64,000 bases of DNA. Source: Sphaerochaeta associata (lineage in GTDB: Bacteria; Spirochaetota; Spirochaetia; Sphaerochaetales; Sphaerochaetaceae). The DNA lies in assembly GCF_022869165.1 (NCBI RefSeq), contig NZ_CP094929.1, forward strand, positions 1,302,001 through 1,366,000. Direction: 5' to 3'. The translations under genes were made by a program, and so were the position numbers. The notes under the pieces are model-generated. The model did no database searches, was not told the origin of the DNA, and saw nothing but the letters and a program-made list of their open reading frames with translations. Positions 53,948 through 62,460 of the stretch are shown piece by piece. Each line of letters starts with the position of its first letter. Position 1 is the stretch's first letter.

Positions 53948-54808
53948 CTACTTGAATGTGGCCAGAAGCTTTTCCTTGTTTACTGCCTTAAGCGGTACCA
54001 ACGGAAGTCTGAATACCTCTTCAAGCATTCCCTTGGAAGCCATGTAGGTCTTTACAGGAACCGGGTTGGTTTCGATGAATTGATTTACAAAGAACGGATA
54101 AATCCAGTTGTACATTTCCAGAGCTGTCTTGTAATCACCAGCGGCGGCAGCGTGTGTCATTTTCACCATTTCGGCAGGAAACATGTTGCTGGCCACCGAG
54201 ATGATGCCTTGTGCACCGCATACCATCATCGGCAGAGTAAGTGCATCGTCCCCGGATAACACTGCAAAATCAGCGGGTCTTTTATGAAGCAGGTCCTGTA
54301 TTTGGCCCATACTTCCACACGCTTCCTTATCAGCAACGATAAGAGGATGCTTTGCCAGCTTCAGTACAAGATCCACCGACATGTTGATCGCACTGCGACC
54401 CGGAATGTTGTAGAGGACCACAGGCAGGCCGCCATGTTCGGCAACTTCGATAAAATGTCGATACAGGCCTTCCTCGGAGGGCTTGTTGTAATATGGGGCT
54501 ACCTGCAGGGTATAATCGGCACCGGCATCCTTTGCTTTTTTAGTTGCTTCTATTGCCGATTTCGTGCAGTTGGAGCCACTTCCGGCGATGATGGGAACCT
54601 TTCCTTTAGCAAGGAGCGCAACGGTCTTGATGATCAACTCTTTCTCTTTGTCATCGAGGGTCGGACTCTCTGCGGTTGTACCTATGGGTACCAAGCCATC
54701 GATACCTGATTCCAATTGTTTTTGAACGATTGCCTTGAGCGCACCGATGTCAAGATCCCCATTTTTGGAAAATGGGGTAACAAGCGCAGTAAAAACTCCA
54801 TGCAACAT
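53948..54808 (-). CDS. dapA: Dihydrodipicolinate synthase family protein, copy 1
   Basis: 286 residues of the NAL/DHDPS barrel. GTTAESPTL (hydroxyls), APYYNKPSEEGLYRHF, YNIPGRSAINM, Schiff-base lysine in VADKEACGSMGQI. Residues fit 4-hydroxy-tetrahydrodipicolinate synthase, though family members also include deaminases and aldolases of hydroxyproline and sugar-acid pathways. ATG 54808 has AAGGAG. Upstream lies the operator shared with the TRAP gene, linking it to that regulon. Confidence 0.87.
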   Translation of the reverse strand: MLHGVFTALVTPFSKNGDLDIGALKAIVQKQLESGIDGLVPIGTTAESPTLDDKEKELIIKTVALLAKGKVPIIAGSGSNCTKSAIEATKKAKDAGADYTLQVAPYYNKPSEEGLYRHFIEVAEHGGLPVVLYNIPGRSAINMSVDLVLKLAKHPLIVADKEACGSMGQIQDLLHKRPADFAVLSGDDALTLPMMVCGAQGIISVASNMFPAEMVKMTHAAAAGDYKTALEMYNWIYPFFVNQFIETNPVPVKTYMASKGMLEEVFRLPLVPLKAVNKEKLLATFK

Positions 54809-54837
54809 GGCGATTCTCCTTGATTTTGTCATTCTCG

Positions 54838-54859
54838 CTACTCATACTGTGAGTGGTAG
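54838..54859 (-). promoter_or_regulatory. Candidate operator before dapA copy 1
   Basis: 22 bp, plus strand beginning CTACTCATACT and ending GTGGTAG; includes ACTCA-N5-TGAGT. 18 of 22 positions match the TRAP site at 44867-44888. It is 30 bp upstream of the dapA start. Confidence 0.6.
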
Positions 54860-54996
54860 TAGTTTAAACCGCCGAATTGCTGCAGTCAAGTAAAACCGCT
54901 GGAAGAACTTAGCAGGGAGGGAAGCAACCGATCGGGATTGGAATCAAGCCTTGCGAGAATGCTGTAGATTGGTTAGACTGTAAGGGAGGTACAACA

Positions 54997-55746
54997 GTGG
55001 AAATTGCAAAGGATAAATGGAAAAAGCCAATTCTGGAACTTATCGGAAATTCGAAGGAACCGGTTGGATCATGGTATATTGTCAATAACTTCAAGAAGAA
55101 CGGCATCGAAGTAAGCAGTGCAACGGTTGGACGGGAGCTCAACGAGTTGGAAACACTCGGATATGTCGAAAAAATCGGATTCAAAGGGCGTTTAATCACA
55201 CCGTTGGGAAAGAAAATCATCGAAGATGCGAACACTACGCTCGAACTCGATTATTACAAGAACAGCTTGGAATCTCTCTTGAGCAGCCATGTGCTGGAAA
55301 ATTTCATCATGGTTCTTGAAGCGCGATCCGCCATCGAACGTCAGACGGCGCGCCTCGCCGCAGAACGTATTACCGATGAGGAATTGGCGGAACTCAAACG
55401 CTGTTATGCAAATCAGCAGATGCATTCATCCGACAGGCAGAGTATAGCAAAGGATGATATTGCGTTTCACAGTTGCATTGCCAAGGCATCGAAAAACAAG
55501 GCGCTCGTATCCCTGTATATGATGCTGTCCACCATGGGCCAACAGTCGGAATTGTTTGAGCAACTCAGGCATCGAGTAGGGGACAACTACCGGACGTATC
55601 ATCTCAGCATTTTAGAAGCCATCGAGAAGCATAACCCCGATCAGGCTGAAGAGAGTATGATGGACCATCTTCAAAAACTGACGCGCGACGTCAATCAGTA
55701 TTGGAACGAATATATGCGCAAGCGCAAAGATGGTGATGGAGTGTGA
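54997..55746 (+). CDS. Winged-helix regulator with FCD ligand-binding domain
   Basis: 249 residues. N-terminal winged helix (about 8-75: ILELIGNSKEPVGSWYIVNN, SSATVGRELNELETLGYVEK) that looks more like the NrpR-type helix-turn-helix than the usual GntR one; C-terminal FCD domain (about 100-240) with metal-binding-type histidines in IAFHSCIAKAS, YRTYHLSI and MMDHLQKL. FCD regulators respond to organic or amino acids. GTG start with GGGAGG. Central in the lysine/DAP block and the probable reader of the shared operator. Confidence 0.82.
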   Translation: MEIAKDKWKKPILELIGNSKEPVGSWYIVNNFKKNGIEVSSATVGRELNELETLGYVEKIGFKGRLITPLGKKIIEDANTTLELDYYKNSLESLLSSHVLENFIMVLEARSAIERQTARLAAERITDEELAELKRCYANQQMHSSDRQSIAKDDIAFHSCIAKASKNKALVSLYMMLSTMGQQSELFEQLRHRVGDNYRTYHLSILEAIEKHNPDQAEESMMDHLQKLTRDVNQYWNEYMRKRKDGDGV

Positions 55747-56154
55747 TTCCTGCATATCTGCATAACGGTTTCTGCGGTAACAGCCTTTGCCTATACGCTG
55801 GTTGAACGCCTTCTTGTCCCGATCGACGGGAAGGCGGATTGTCAAGGCATGACCTGCTGCTGATCGGTTGGGATTTCGACAGCCTCTCCCTCGGTTGTCC
55901 GCCTGACACTCTATGCTTATCGGATTTTCCATGCCTGCCGCCTCGGCGGCATGATCACCTATAGAGTTTTATCATTTGGTATTCGTGCTTCTTGGTCTTT
56001 CCCTCCGTCAAATCATGGTTTTCTCTTGGTATGGAAGCGAGTGAATGATGAATTTTAGTTCAGAGTAGTTGTATTAGAAACATTTTGTTGTGATTATAGA
56101 CAAAATGTTATGAGAATGATACACTCCAAAACAATTCAAACATAGGAGAACTGA
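55747..56154 (+). promoter_or_regulatory. Leader region of the dapB-dapA-dapL-lysA operon
   Basis: About 400 bp without a gene. AACATTTTGT (56079-56088) and ACAAAATGTT (56100-56109) are a perfect 10-bp inverted repeat with 11-nt spacer, 46-76 bp before dapB. A hairpin TGCCGCC-TC-GGCGGCA lies near 55935-55950. I see no lysine riboswitch consensus in this stretch. Confidence 0.45.
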
Positions 56155-56928
56155 ATGCACATTGCAATAGTAGGATTTGGAAAAATGGGTAGGCAATTGC
56201 ATGAGGCGGCAATTACCGGCGGGCATGAGGTTGTTTCCATAATCGATCCCCATGTTGCCGATCCGAAGGTGACCCATCGTACGCTGACTGCACAAGCTCT
56301 CGCTGGTGTGGATGTAGCAATCGAGTTCTCCGTCGCAGACGGAATTGAAGAACGGATGCAGTTGTACTGCGATACCTCGACGCCTGCAGTCATTGCAACC
56401 ACCGGATGGTACGATAAGCTGGATGCCCTCAAGCCGCTTGGTTCCCATCCTGGATGCGCAATCATCTGGTCTGGAAACTTCTCGATCGGCGTGCAACTTT
56501 TTTTCGCCATCGTTCGCAAGGCTGCAAGCCTGATGAATGGCTTTTCCGAGTACGATCCGTTGGTCCGGGAATGGTTTCATGCGGCAAAAGCCGATAGTCC
56601 TTCAGGTACCGCTGTGATGCTGGGAAATATTCTGACAGAAGAGCTTGCAGGGAAGGAAAAGCTTGAGACTGCACGCCTGGACCGCAAGCGGGAACAACGT
56701 GAAATACATGTATCATCGGTGCGCGGCGGGTATAGTCCCGGTGTGCATTCGGTTCTTTTTGATAGTCCTGTCGATACAATCGAGCTGATCCATACCGCCC
56801 GAAACAGGGATGGGTTTGTATCGGGAGCACTGAAAGCCGCAGCATGGATCACCACCAAAAAGCACGGCTTCTTTTCAATCGATGACATGCTTGGCGATGT
56901 ATTTCTGTCAATGGAGAAAAACGTATGA
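56155..56928 (+). CDS. dapB: Dihydrodipicolinate reductase, copy 2 (altered active site)
   Basis: 257 residues. GFGKMGRQ nucleotide loop and a C-terminal DTIELIHTARNRDGFVSGAL. The signature normally HHxxKxDAPSGT reads WFHAAKADSPSGTA: the first catalytic histidine is Phe, while the second His and the Lys remain. TAGGAGA precedes the ATG. First gene of an operon with dapA, dapL and lysA, so still probably biosynthetic. Confidence 0.9.
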   Translation: MHIAIVGFGKMGRQLHEAAITGGHEVVSIIDPHVADPKVTHRTLTAQALAGVDVAIEFSVADGIEERMQLYCDTSTPAVIATTGWYDKLDALKPLGSHPGCAIIWSGNFSIGVQLFFAIVRKAASLMNGFSEYDPLVREWFHAAKADSPSGTAVMLGNILTEELAGKEKLETARLDRKREQREIHVSSVRGGYSPGVHSVLFDSPVDTIELIHTARNRDGFVSGALKAAAWITTKKHGFFSIDDMLGDVFLSMEKNV

Positions 56929-57836
56929 GAGAGTTAAGTTTCAAAGGGGTTCATACTGCGTTGATCACCCCGTTCACCAGAAAGGACAATTTGGATGAAG
57001 AGCGCCTCGAGCAGATCATCGAAGCACAGATTCAAAGCGGTGTCGACGGTTTGGTTCCTTGTGGAACAACCGGTGAGAGCCCGACGCTCAGTCATGATGA
57101 GCACGACCGAACCATCGCCCTTACGGTCAAGTACGCCAATGGAAGGGTTCCCGTTATTGCCGGCACCGGGTCCAATGCCACCAGTGAAGCGATCAGGTTG
57201 TCACGCCATGCCCAGCAGGCAGGCGTCGATGCCGTGCTGCTTGTGAATCCCTACTACAATAAACCCACGCAGAAGGGTTTGTACCTCCATTTCAAGGCGA
57301 TTGCCGAGAGTGTCGACATCCCTTGCATCCTCTACAACATCAAGGGGAGAACGGGAGTGAACATCGAGACTGAGACCGTCAAGGCCCTCAGTGATGCCTG
57401 TTCAAACATCGTGGGAGTGAAGGAAGCCAGCGGCAGCCTCGAACAGATGCGGGCGGTGATCGAAGCCACCCATGGAAAGTTCCATGTGCTCAGCGGAGAT
57501 GACAACCTCTCCCTGCCCTTGATTGAAAGTGGTGGCGATGGCGTAATCAGTGTTGGTTCGAACATATGCCCCGCATACATCACCAAGATGATCCACCTTG
57601 CCTTGGAAGGCAAGTTTGAAGCAGCCAGGGCGATGGAAGCAAAGTTGGCAGGATTCTTTAAAGCGTGTTTTCTGGAAACCAATCCCATCCCGATCAAGAC
57701 AGCCATGGCCCGGTACGGATGGTGCGAGGAGTCGTTCAGGCTCCCGATGTGCAGCTTTGAGAATGAAAAAAACAGAGCCCGTCTCTATGCAGAGCTTGAT
57801 GCATTGGAAGAGATCGGGGCGATTACAAGGAGATAG
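56925..57836 (+). CDS. dapA: 4-hydroxy-tetrahydrodipicolinate synthase, copy 2
   Basis: 303 residues. GTTGESPTLS, LLVNPYYNKPTQKGLYLHF, YNIKGRTGV and Schiff-base lysine in VGVKEASGSLEQM are canonical. Condenses pyruvate with aspartate semialdehyde. Starts inside the dapB stop (ATGA) and is 5 nt before dapL. Confidence 0.95.
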   Translation: MRELSFKGVHTALITPFTRKDNLDEERLEQIIEAQIQSGVDGLVPCGTTGESPTLSHDEHDRTIALTVKYANGRVPVIAGTGSNATSEAIRLSRHAQQAGVDAVLLVNPYYNKPTQKGLYLHFKAIAESVDIPCILYNIKGRTGVNIETETVKALSDACSNIVGVKEASGSLEQMRAVIEATHGKFHVLSGDDNLSLPLIESGGDGVISVGSNICPAYITKMIHLALEGKFEAARAMEAKLAGFFKACFLETNPIPIKTAMARYGWCEESFRLPMCSFENEKNRARLYAELDALEEIGAITRR

Positions 57837-57841
57837 CATTC

Positions 57842-59071
57842 ATGGCAACGATAAATACCAATTACCAAAAGCTTGCAAGCGGGTACCTCTTTCCCGAGAT
57901 CGCCCGCCGAACGAGTATCTGGCAAAAAGCCCATCCTGGAGTGCCTGTACTGCGTCTGGGCATCGGCAATACCACCGAGGCCCTTCCAGAGGCAGTCTGC
58001 AGTGCAATGAAGGAGAAGGTTGATTCCCTCTCCGACCGCAGCACCTATACCGGCTACGGCGATGAGCAAGGGGATACCTACCTGCGCGAAGCCTTGGTCG
58101 CCTACTACAAGCGGTACGGGGTGGAACTTGAGAGCACCGAGTTCTTCGTGAGCGATGGAGCTAAAAGTGATGCAGCCAATATTCAGGACATCTTTGGGGA
58201 GAACAACATCGTTGCCATCCAGGATCCTGCCTACCCGGTTTATGTGGACAGCAATGTCGTCGGTGGCCGTACAGGACGCTTCAACAAGGAGAAGGGGTGT
58301 TACGACGGCTTTGTCTACCTTGCCAGCACCGAGGAGAATGGATTCATCCCAGAGCCACCGAAGCAGAAGGTCGATTTGATCTACCTGTGCAGCCCGAATA
58401 ATCCCACCGGTGCTGTGGCGACCTATGACCAGCTGAAAGCATTTGTCGACTATGCCAGGGAACATAAGAGCGTTATCATTTTTGATAGTGCCTACAGTGA
58501 ATACATCACCGAAGCCGGATACCCTCGTTCCATCTATGAAGTGGAAGGAGCGAAGGAGTGTGCCATCGAGATCAACAGTTTCTCCAAGTTCTCCGGTTTT
58601 ACCGGCGTACGGCTTGGTTGGACCATTGTGCCGAAAGCCCTTTGCTGCGAGGATGCCCCTCCTGCAGTGCTGAACGCCATGTGGAACCGCCGACAGTGCA
58701 CCTTCTTCAATGGTGCAAGCAATATTGCCCAAAAAGGCGGGTATGCAGCATTGTCGGGTGAAGGGTATGAGCAGAGCAGGGCACTGGTAGCCTACTACCT
58801 GGAGAACGCCAGGATTATCCGTGAAGGGCTTTCAAAGGTGGGCTTGACGGTCTATGGTGGAGTAAACAGCCCCTATATCTGGGCGAAGACTCCCAAGGGT
58901 ATGGAGAGCTGGGATTTCTTCGACCTGTTGCTCGATACCTGCCATGTTGTGGTGACACCGGGAAGCGGCTTCGGTCCTGCCGGGAGGTCTTATGTCCGGG
59001 TTTCTTCATACGGCCATCGCGAACAGGTCGTACAGGCAATGCAAATGATTGAGGAGAATTTGAAGATATGA
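57842..59071 (+). CDS. dapL: LL-diaminopimelate aminotransferase
   Basis: 409 residues, the usual DapL size. LRLGIGNTTEALP, YTGYGDEQGDTYLREAL, SPNNPTGAVATY, PLP lysine in NSFSKFSGFTGVRLGW, VVTPGSGFGPAGRSYVRVSS. Converts tetrahydrodipicolinate directly to LL-DAP, bypassing succinyl or acetyl intermediates. Overlaps lysA by 4 nt. Confidence 0.96.
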   Translation: MATINTNYQKLASGYLFPEIARRTSIWQKAHPGVPVLRLGIGNTTEALPEAVCSAMKEKVDSLSDRSTYTGYGDEQGDTYLREALVAYYKRYGVELESTEFFVSDGAKSDAANIQDIFGENNIVAIQDPAYPVYVDSNVVGGRTGRFNKEKGCYDGFVYLASTEENGFIPEPPKQKVDLIYLCSPNNPTGAVATYDQLKAFVDYAREHKSVIIFDSAYSEYITEAGYPRSIYEVEGAKECAIEINSFSKFSGFTGVRLGWTIVPKALCCEDAPPAVLNAMWNRRQCTFFNGASNIAQKGGYAALSGEGYEQSRALVAYYLENARIIREGLSKVGLTVYGGVNSPYIWAKTPKGMESWDFFDLLLDTCHVVVTPGSGFGPAGRSYVRVSSYGHREQVVQAMQMIEENLKI

Positions 59072-60333
59072 GTGAGAAGAAACTGCCTATCGGCCATGGT
59101 CAGATGCTCGAGTTGGCCTCCCATATGGAAACCCCCTTCTATTTGTATGATGAGACGGCCATCATCGAGCACGCACGAAGATTTAGGAAACTGTTTGCCT
59201 GGGCGCCGGGCTTTTGCAACTACTATGCAGTGAAGGCCTGTCCGAACCCTGCAATCCTCAAGCTCCTCGCTCAAGAAGGCTTTGGTGCAGATTGCTCGTC
59301 GTTGCCTGAGCTGTTGCTCAGCAAGGCAAGCGGGATAACCGGGAAAAAGATCATGTTCACCAGCAACGACACCCCGCCCGAAGAGTTCAAGGCCGCTTAT
59401 GAAGCGGGGGCGATCATCAATTTGGATGATATTACGCACATCGAGGCACTCGAGCAGGCGGCGGGAACACTGCCCGATACCATCTGCTTCAGATACAATC
59501 CAGGGCCGGACAGGACAGGCAATGCCATTATCGGCAACCCTGTTGAGGCAAAGTACGGGGTGACCACCTCCCAGATCGTCGATTGTTATAAGATTATGAA
59601 GGAGAAGGGAGTCAAGCACTTCGGCCTGCACACCATGGTCGCTTCCAACGAATTGGACGGGACCTACATTGTTGAAACAGCGCGCATGCTCTTTGCCCTT
59701 GCAATCCGCATCCAAAAGGAGGCGGGGGTTCGCATCGAGTTCATCGATATGGGCGGGGGCATCGGCATACCCTACCGCCCAGACCAAGAGGTGATGGACT
59801 TGGCGAAGGTAAGCTCGGAAATGCAGGAACTTTACCAGGGCATGATTGTTCCCGCCGGCCTCGATCCTCTTCAGATTGTGTTTGAGTGCGGACGGGTGAT
59901 GACCGGTCCGTATGGATACCTGGTCAGCAAAGTCCTGCATGTGACGAAGAAGTATAAGGACTATGTGGGTCTCGATGCTTCGATGGCCAATCTCATGCGT
60001 CCGGCCCTGTACGGGTCCTACCATCATATCACCGTGGTGGGAAAGGACAAGATGCCTTGCGACCATACCTACGATGTGACCGGTTCACTGTGTGAGAACA
60101 ACGACAAGTTTGCCATCGACCGCAAGCTTCCCGAAGTCAAAAAAGGTGATGTGGTCGTCATCCACGATGCAGGGGCCCACGGTCACAGCATGGGGTTCAA
60201 TTATAACGGGAAACTTCGCTGTGCCGAGTATATGCTTAAACGTGACGGCTCGGTGGTTATGATCCGCAAAGCACAGACCTGCGATGATTATTTTTCCACC
60301 CTTCGTTTTGATGGCGCGGAGGTGGTGATTTGA
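59068..60333 (+). CDS. lysA: Diaminopimelate decarboxylase-type enzyme
   Basis: 421 residues, fold III PLP enzyme. PLP lysine in CNYYAVKACPNPAIL, FGADCSSLPEL, FIDMGGGIGIPY, ECGRVMTGPYG, and a C-terminal CENNDKFA and DAGAHGHSMGFNYNG. Last step to lysine; no dapF is in the window, so the epimerase must be elsewhere. Cotranscribed with dapL. Confidence 0.93.
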   Translation: MSEKKLPIGHGQMLELASHMETPFYLYDETAIIEHARRFRKLFAWAPGFCNYYAVKACPNPAILKLLAQEGFGADCSSLPELLLSKASGITGKKIMFTSNDTPPEEFKAAYEAGAIINLDDITHIEALEQAAGTLPDTICFRYNPGPDRTGNAIIGNPVEAKYGVTTSQIVDCYKIMKEKGVKHFGLHTMVASNELDGTYIVETARMLFALAIRIQKEAGVRIEFIDMGGGIGIPYRPDQEVMDLAKVSSEMQELYQGMIVPAGLDPLQIVFECGRVMTGPYGYLVSKVLHVTKKYKDYVGLDASMANLMRPALYGSYHHITVVGKDKMPCDHTYDVTGSLCENNDKFAIDRKLPEVKKGDVVVIHDAGAHGHSMGFNYNGKLRCAEYMLKRDGSVVMIRKAQTCDDYFSTLRFDGAEVVI

Positions 60334-60749
60334 TACACCGTTTTCCGATTCGGGTGTATTACAGCGATACCGACTGTGGTGGCATTGTCTACCACGGCCG
60401 GTACCTTGATTTTGCAGAGCATGCACGCACTGAGATGCTGCGGGAACTAGGGGGCAAACAGAATGTCAGCGGTTCCCATACCAGTCTCTTGGAGTCGGAG
60501 GGGCTGGTCTTTGTCGTCAAATCGATATCGGTGGACTACCAAAGCCCGGCCCGTCTTGACGACCTCTTGGAAGTACAGACCACCCTCGAAAGCGCAAAAC
60601 GCTTTTCCATCGTCTTCCGCCAGACTGTCCTTCGCGACGGGCTGAGCCTGTGCGTTCTTCTGGTCAAGGTGGCTTCCATCAATATGCAGACGCACCGTCC
60701 GATGCCGCTTCCTGCATGGTTTGTCCCCGCCTTCACATCCGCTACCTAG
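60330..60749 (+). CDS. YbgC/4HBT family acyl-CoA thioesterase
   Basis: 139 residues, hotdog fold with YYSDTDCGGIVYHGRYLDFAEHART split over the catalytic Asp. TTG start at 60330 with GGAGG upstream; overlaps the lysA stop, so it may be the last gene of that operon though unrelated in function. Converges with the next gene. Confidence 0.9.
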   Translation: MIHRFPIRVYYSDTDCGGIVYHGRYLDFAEHARTEMLRELGGKQNVSGSHTSLLESEGLVFVVKSISVDYQSPARLDDLLEVQTTLESAKRFSIVFRQTVLRDGLSLCVLLVKVASINMQTHRPMPLPAWFVPAFTSAT

Positions 60750-61731
60750 GCATGTCAAGGAGAATGGTTGAGGAGCCGAGGCTTCCCAATCGTTCGTGGT
60801 TGACGATGACATCATAGCGATGCACCCCGGCGAGCGGGAAGCTGGTGAAGTCGGCATTTGCCTCTTGGACCAGGATACCTTCGCAATACCAATCAATCTG
60901 CAGGCTGTCGACGTTGACTCCTTCGGGGAGGTTGTTCGGCGTATAGCTGAGCGTAACCTCATCGCCTGCCTTCGCCTCGGCCGGACTTGCAGTGATGATG
61001 CCTTCGATGGGAAGCATGGTGTTGTTCACAACCATGATGGTGTAGGCGGTACTGAGGTCGCCGATGACAAGTTCTGTGCTTCCACTGCTGGTCACCCCGT
61101 CCAGGATTCTCAAGGCATGGGTGGCTCCACTGACCAGGACATTCTGGCTGTAGAGCTGTACTTTAAGGAAGTAGGAGCCGGCGGGAAGTGTCTTTGCCAG
61201 GGTGACTGTCCCCTCGGTTGTGTTCAATGCTCCAACATTCAGGGCAACGGTTGTTCCATTTTGGTCGAAGAGCTGGGCTTCAAGACGAACGTCGGAGGCC
61301 ACCTGATCGGGATCCCAGGAGAATTGGATGCTCAAGCTGCCTTCACCGACAAGCTCGGTAAGCTGCAATGTTGCTTCATTGGTAACCGAAGAGAGCAGGG
61401 TTGTCAGATTTCCGCTGACCAGTGCGACTCCTGAACTGTTGGATCCCACTGCATGCAGCGTCCAGGTGCCGATGGTCAGGTTCCCGATTTCAACAACCTG
61501 ATCTGTAGATTGCACGTCGATGGTCTGGCCTTTCGGTCCTGTTCCCGTGATTCTCACCGATGCAATGGTCAGCTCTTCTGCAGTCGGCAGCAGGCTGCGT
61601 GATGTCCGAAACCTCTCTGAGGCAAGGTTCAGTCGTAAGGTGGTGCTTGTAGCCTCGCCGCTGTTCTCACACCCAATGACCAAGGCGAGCAACAGTATCA
61701 GTCCAAGCAGGGGCAATGTTCGATGTTTCAT
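60742..61731 (-). CDS. Secreted lipoprotein, beta-rich
   Basis: 329 residues. Lipobox LVIGC near residue 21. The rest is Thr/Ser/Val rich with repeated beta-sandwich-like stretches (IGTWTLHAVGSNSSG, PAGSYFLKVQLYSQN), similar to fibronectin/Ig-type surface modules. No enzyme motif. GAGGAG precedes ATG 61731; the TTG inside that site is not a start. Function unknown. Confidence 0.72.
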   Translation of the reverse strand: MKHRTLPLLGLILLLALVIGCENSGEATSTTLRLNLASERFRTSRSLLPTAEELTIASVRITGTGPKGQTIDVQSTDQVVEIGNLTIGTWTLHAVGSNSSGVALVSGNLTTLLSSVTNEATLQLTELVGEGSLSIQFSWDPDQVASDVRLEAQLFDQNGTTVALNVGALNTTEGTVTLAKTLPAGSYFLKVQLYSQNVLVSGATHALRILDGVTSSGSTELVIGDLSTAYTIMVVNNTMLPIEGIITASPAEAKAGDEVTLSYTPNNLPEGVNVDSLQIDWYCEGILVQEANADFTSFPLAGVHRYDVIVNHERLGSLGSSTILLDMPR

Positions 61732-61849
61732 GCGATATCTCCTCAATTTGTGATGCTAACCAAGGAGCAAAGCCTGATGGTTTGCTTCACAATCCCCCTA
61801 GGCTTGACTTGTACTCTCGTCTATACTACAGCACAGGGAGTATGAAATC

Positions 61850-62437
61850 ATGATTACCATCTACAGCCGTCCACTTGAACAAACGCTTCCGGTCAGCCTG
61901 ATTCCGCTTTGGGGTGAGTATGAGGGTGTGCAGGCCTCTGTGCGCATGATGTGGGAAAACAAAATGTTGAGGTTGCGCTATCAGGTCAGGGAGCCCCAGC
62001 TCAGACGCATGGTGACCGAGCACAACGGCAGGGTCTGGGAAGACAGCTGTGTTGAGGTTTTCTTGCAGCGGGAAGGCCGGGCAGAGTATGTGAATGTCGA
62101 GTGCAGCGCCAGTACCAGCATTTTGGTCGGCAGGGGGGAAGGACGGGCGAACCGTACGTTGTTCCCGCTTGAATTCATCAATGCAATCGAACACTCGGTC
62201 GAGATTTTGGAAAATTCCAACAAACAGAGCCGTTGGACCCTTGATGTGAGCCTTCCTCTGGTTTCCTTGGGCCTGGTGGAAGAAGGCGAGGACATCAAGG
62301 CGGTGCAGCTGAAGGGGAATTTCTATTGCTGCGGCGATAAGCTTGCCAAGCCTCACTTTCTTGCTGTTTCAGAAATTGGTACGCTGAAGCCGGATTTCCA
62401 TGCTCCGTCGTTTTTCTGTCCTATACGGTTTGCCTGA
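61850..62437 (+). CDS. Carbohydrate-binding family 9-like protein
   Basis: 195 residues. Pattern WEDSCVEVFLQREG, YVNVECSAS and the C-terminal KPDFHAPSFFCPIRF match the CBM9-like DUF1083 proteins, whose ligand is usually a sugar. No signal peptide. AGGGAG upstream of the ATG. Role unknown. Confidence 0.82.
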   Translation: MITIYSRPLEQTLPVSLIPLWGEYEGVQASVRMMWENKMLRLRYQVREPQLRRMVTEHNGRVWEDSCVEVFLQREGRAEYVNVECSASTSILVGRGEGRANRTLFPLEFINAIEHSVEILENSNKQSRWTLDVSLPLVSLGLVEEGEDIKAVQLKGNFYCCGDKLAKPHFLAVSEIGTLKPDFHAPSFFCPIRFA

Positions 62438-62460
62438 AAACCAGGAGTTGCGCAATGGCC

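Noticed and set aside
55747-56078. Lysine riboswitch before dapB-dapA-dapL-lysA
   Set aside because: The conserved lysine-aptamer sequences are not visible by eye; a covariance search would settle it.
44928-60333. Classical hydroxyproline catabolic cluster
   Set aside because: No proline-racemase-type epimerase or ketoglutarate-semialdehyde dehydrogenase is present, and both DapA proteins keep synthase-type residues.
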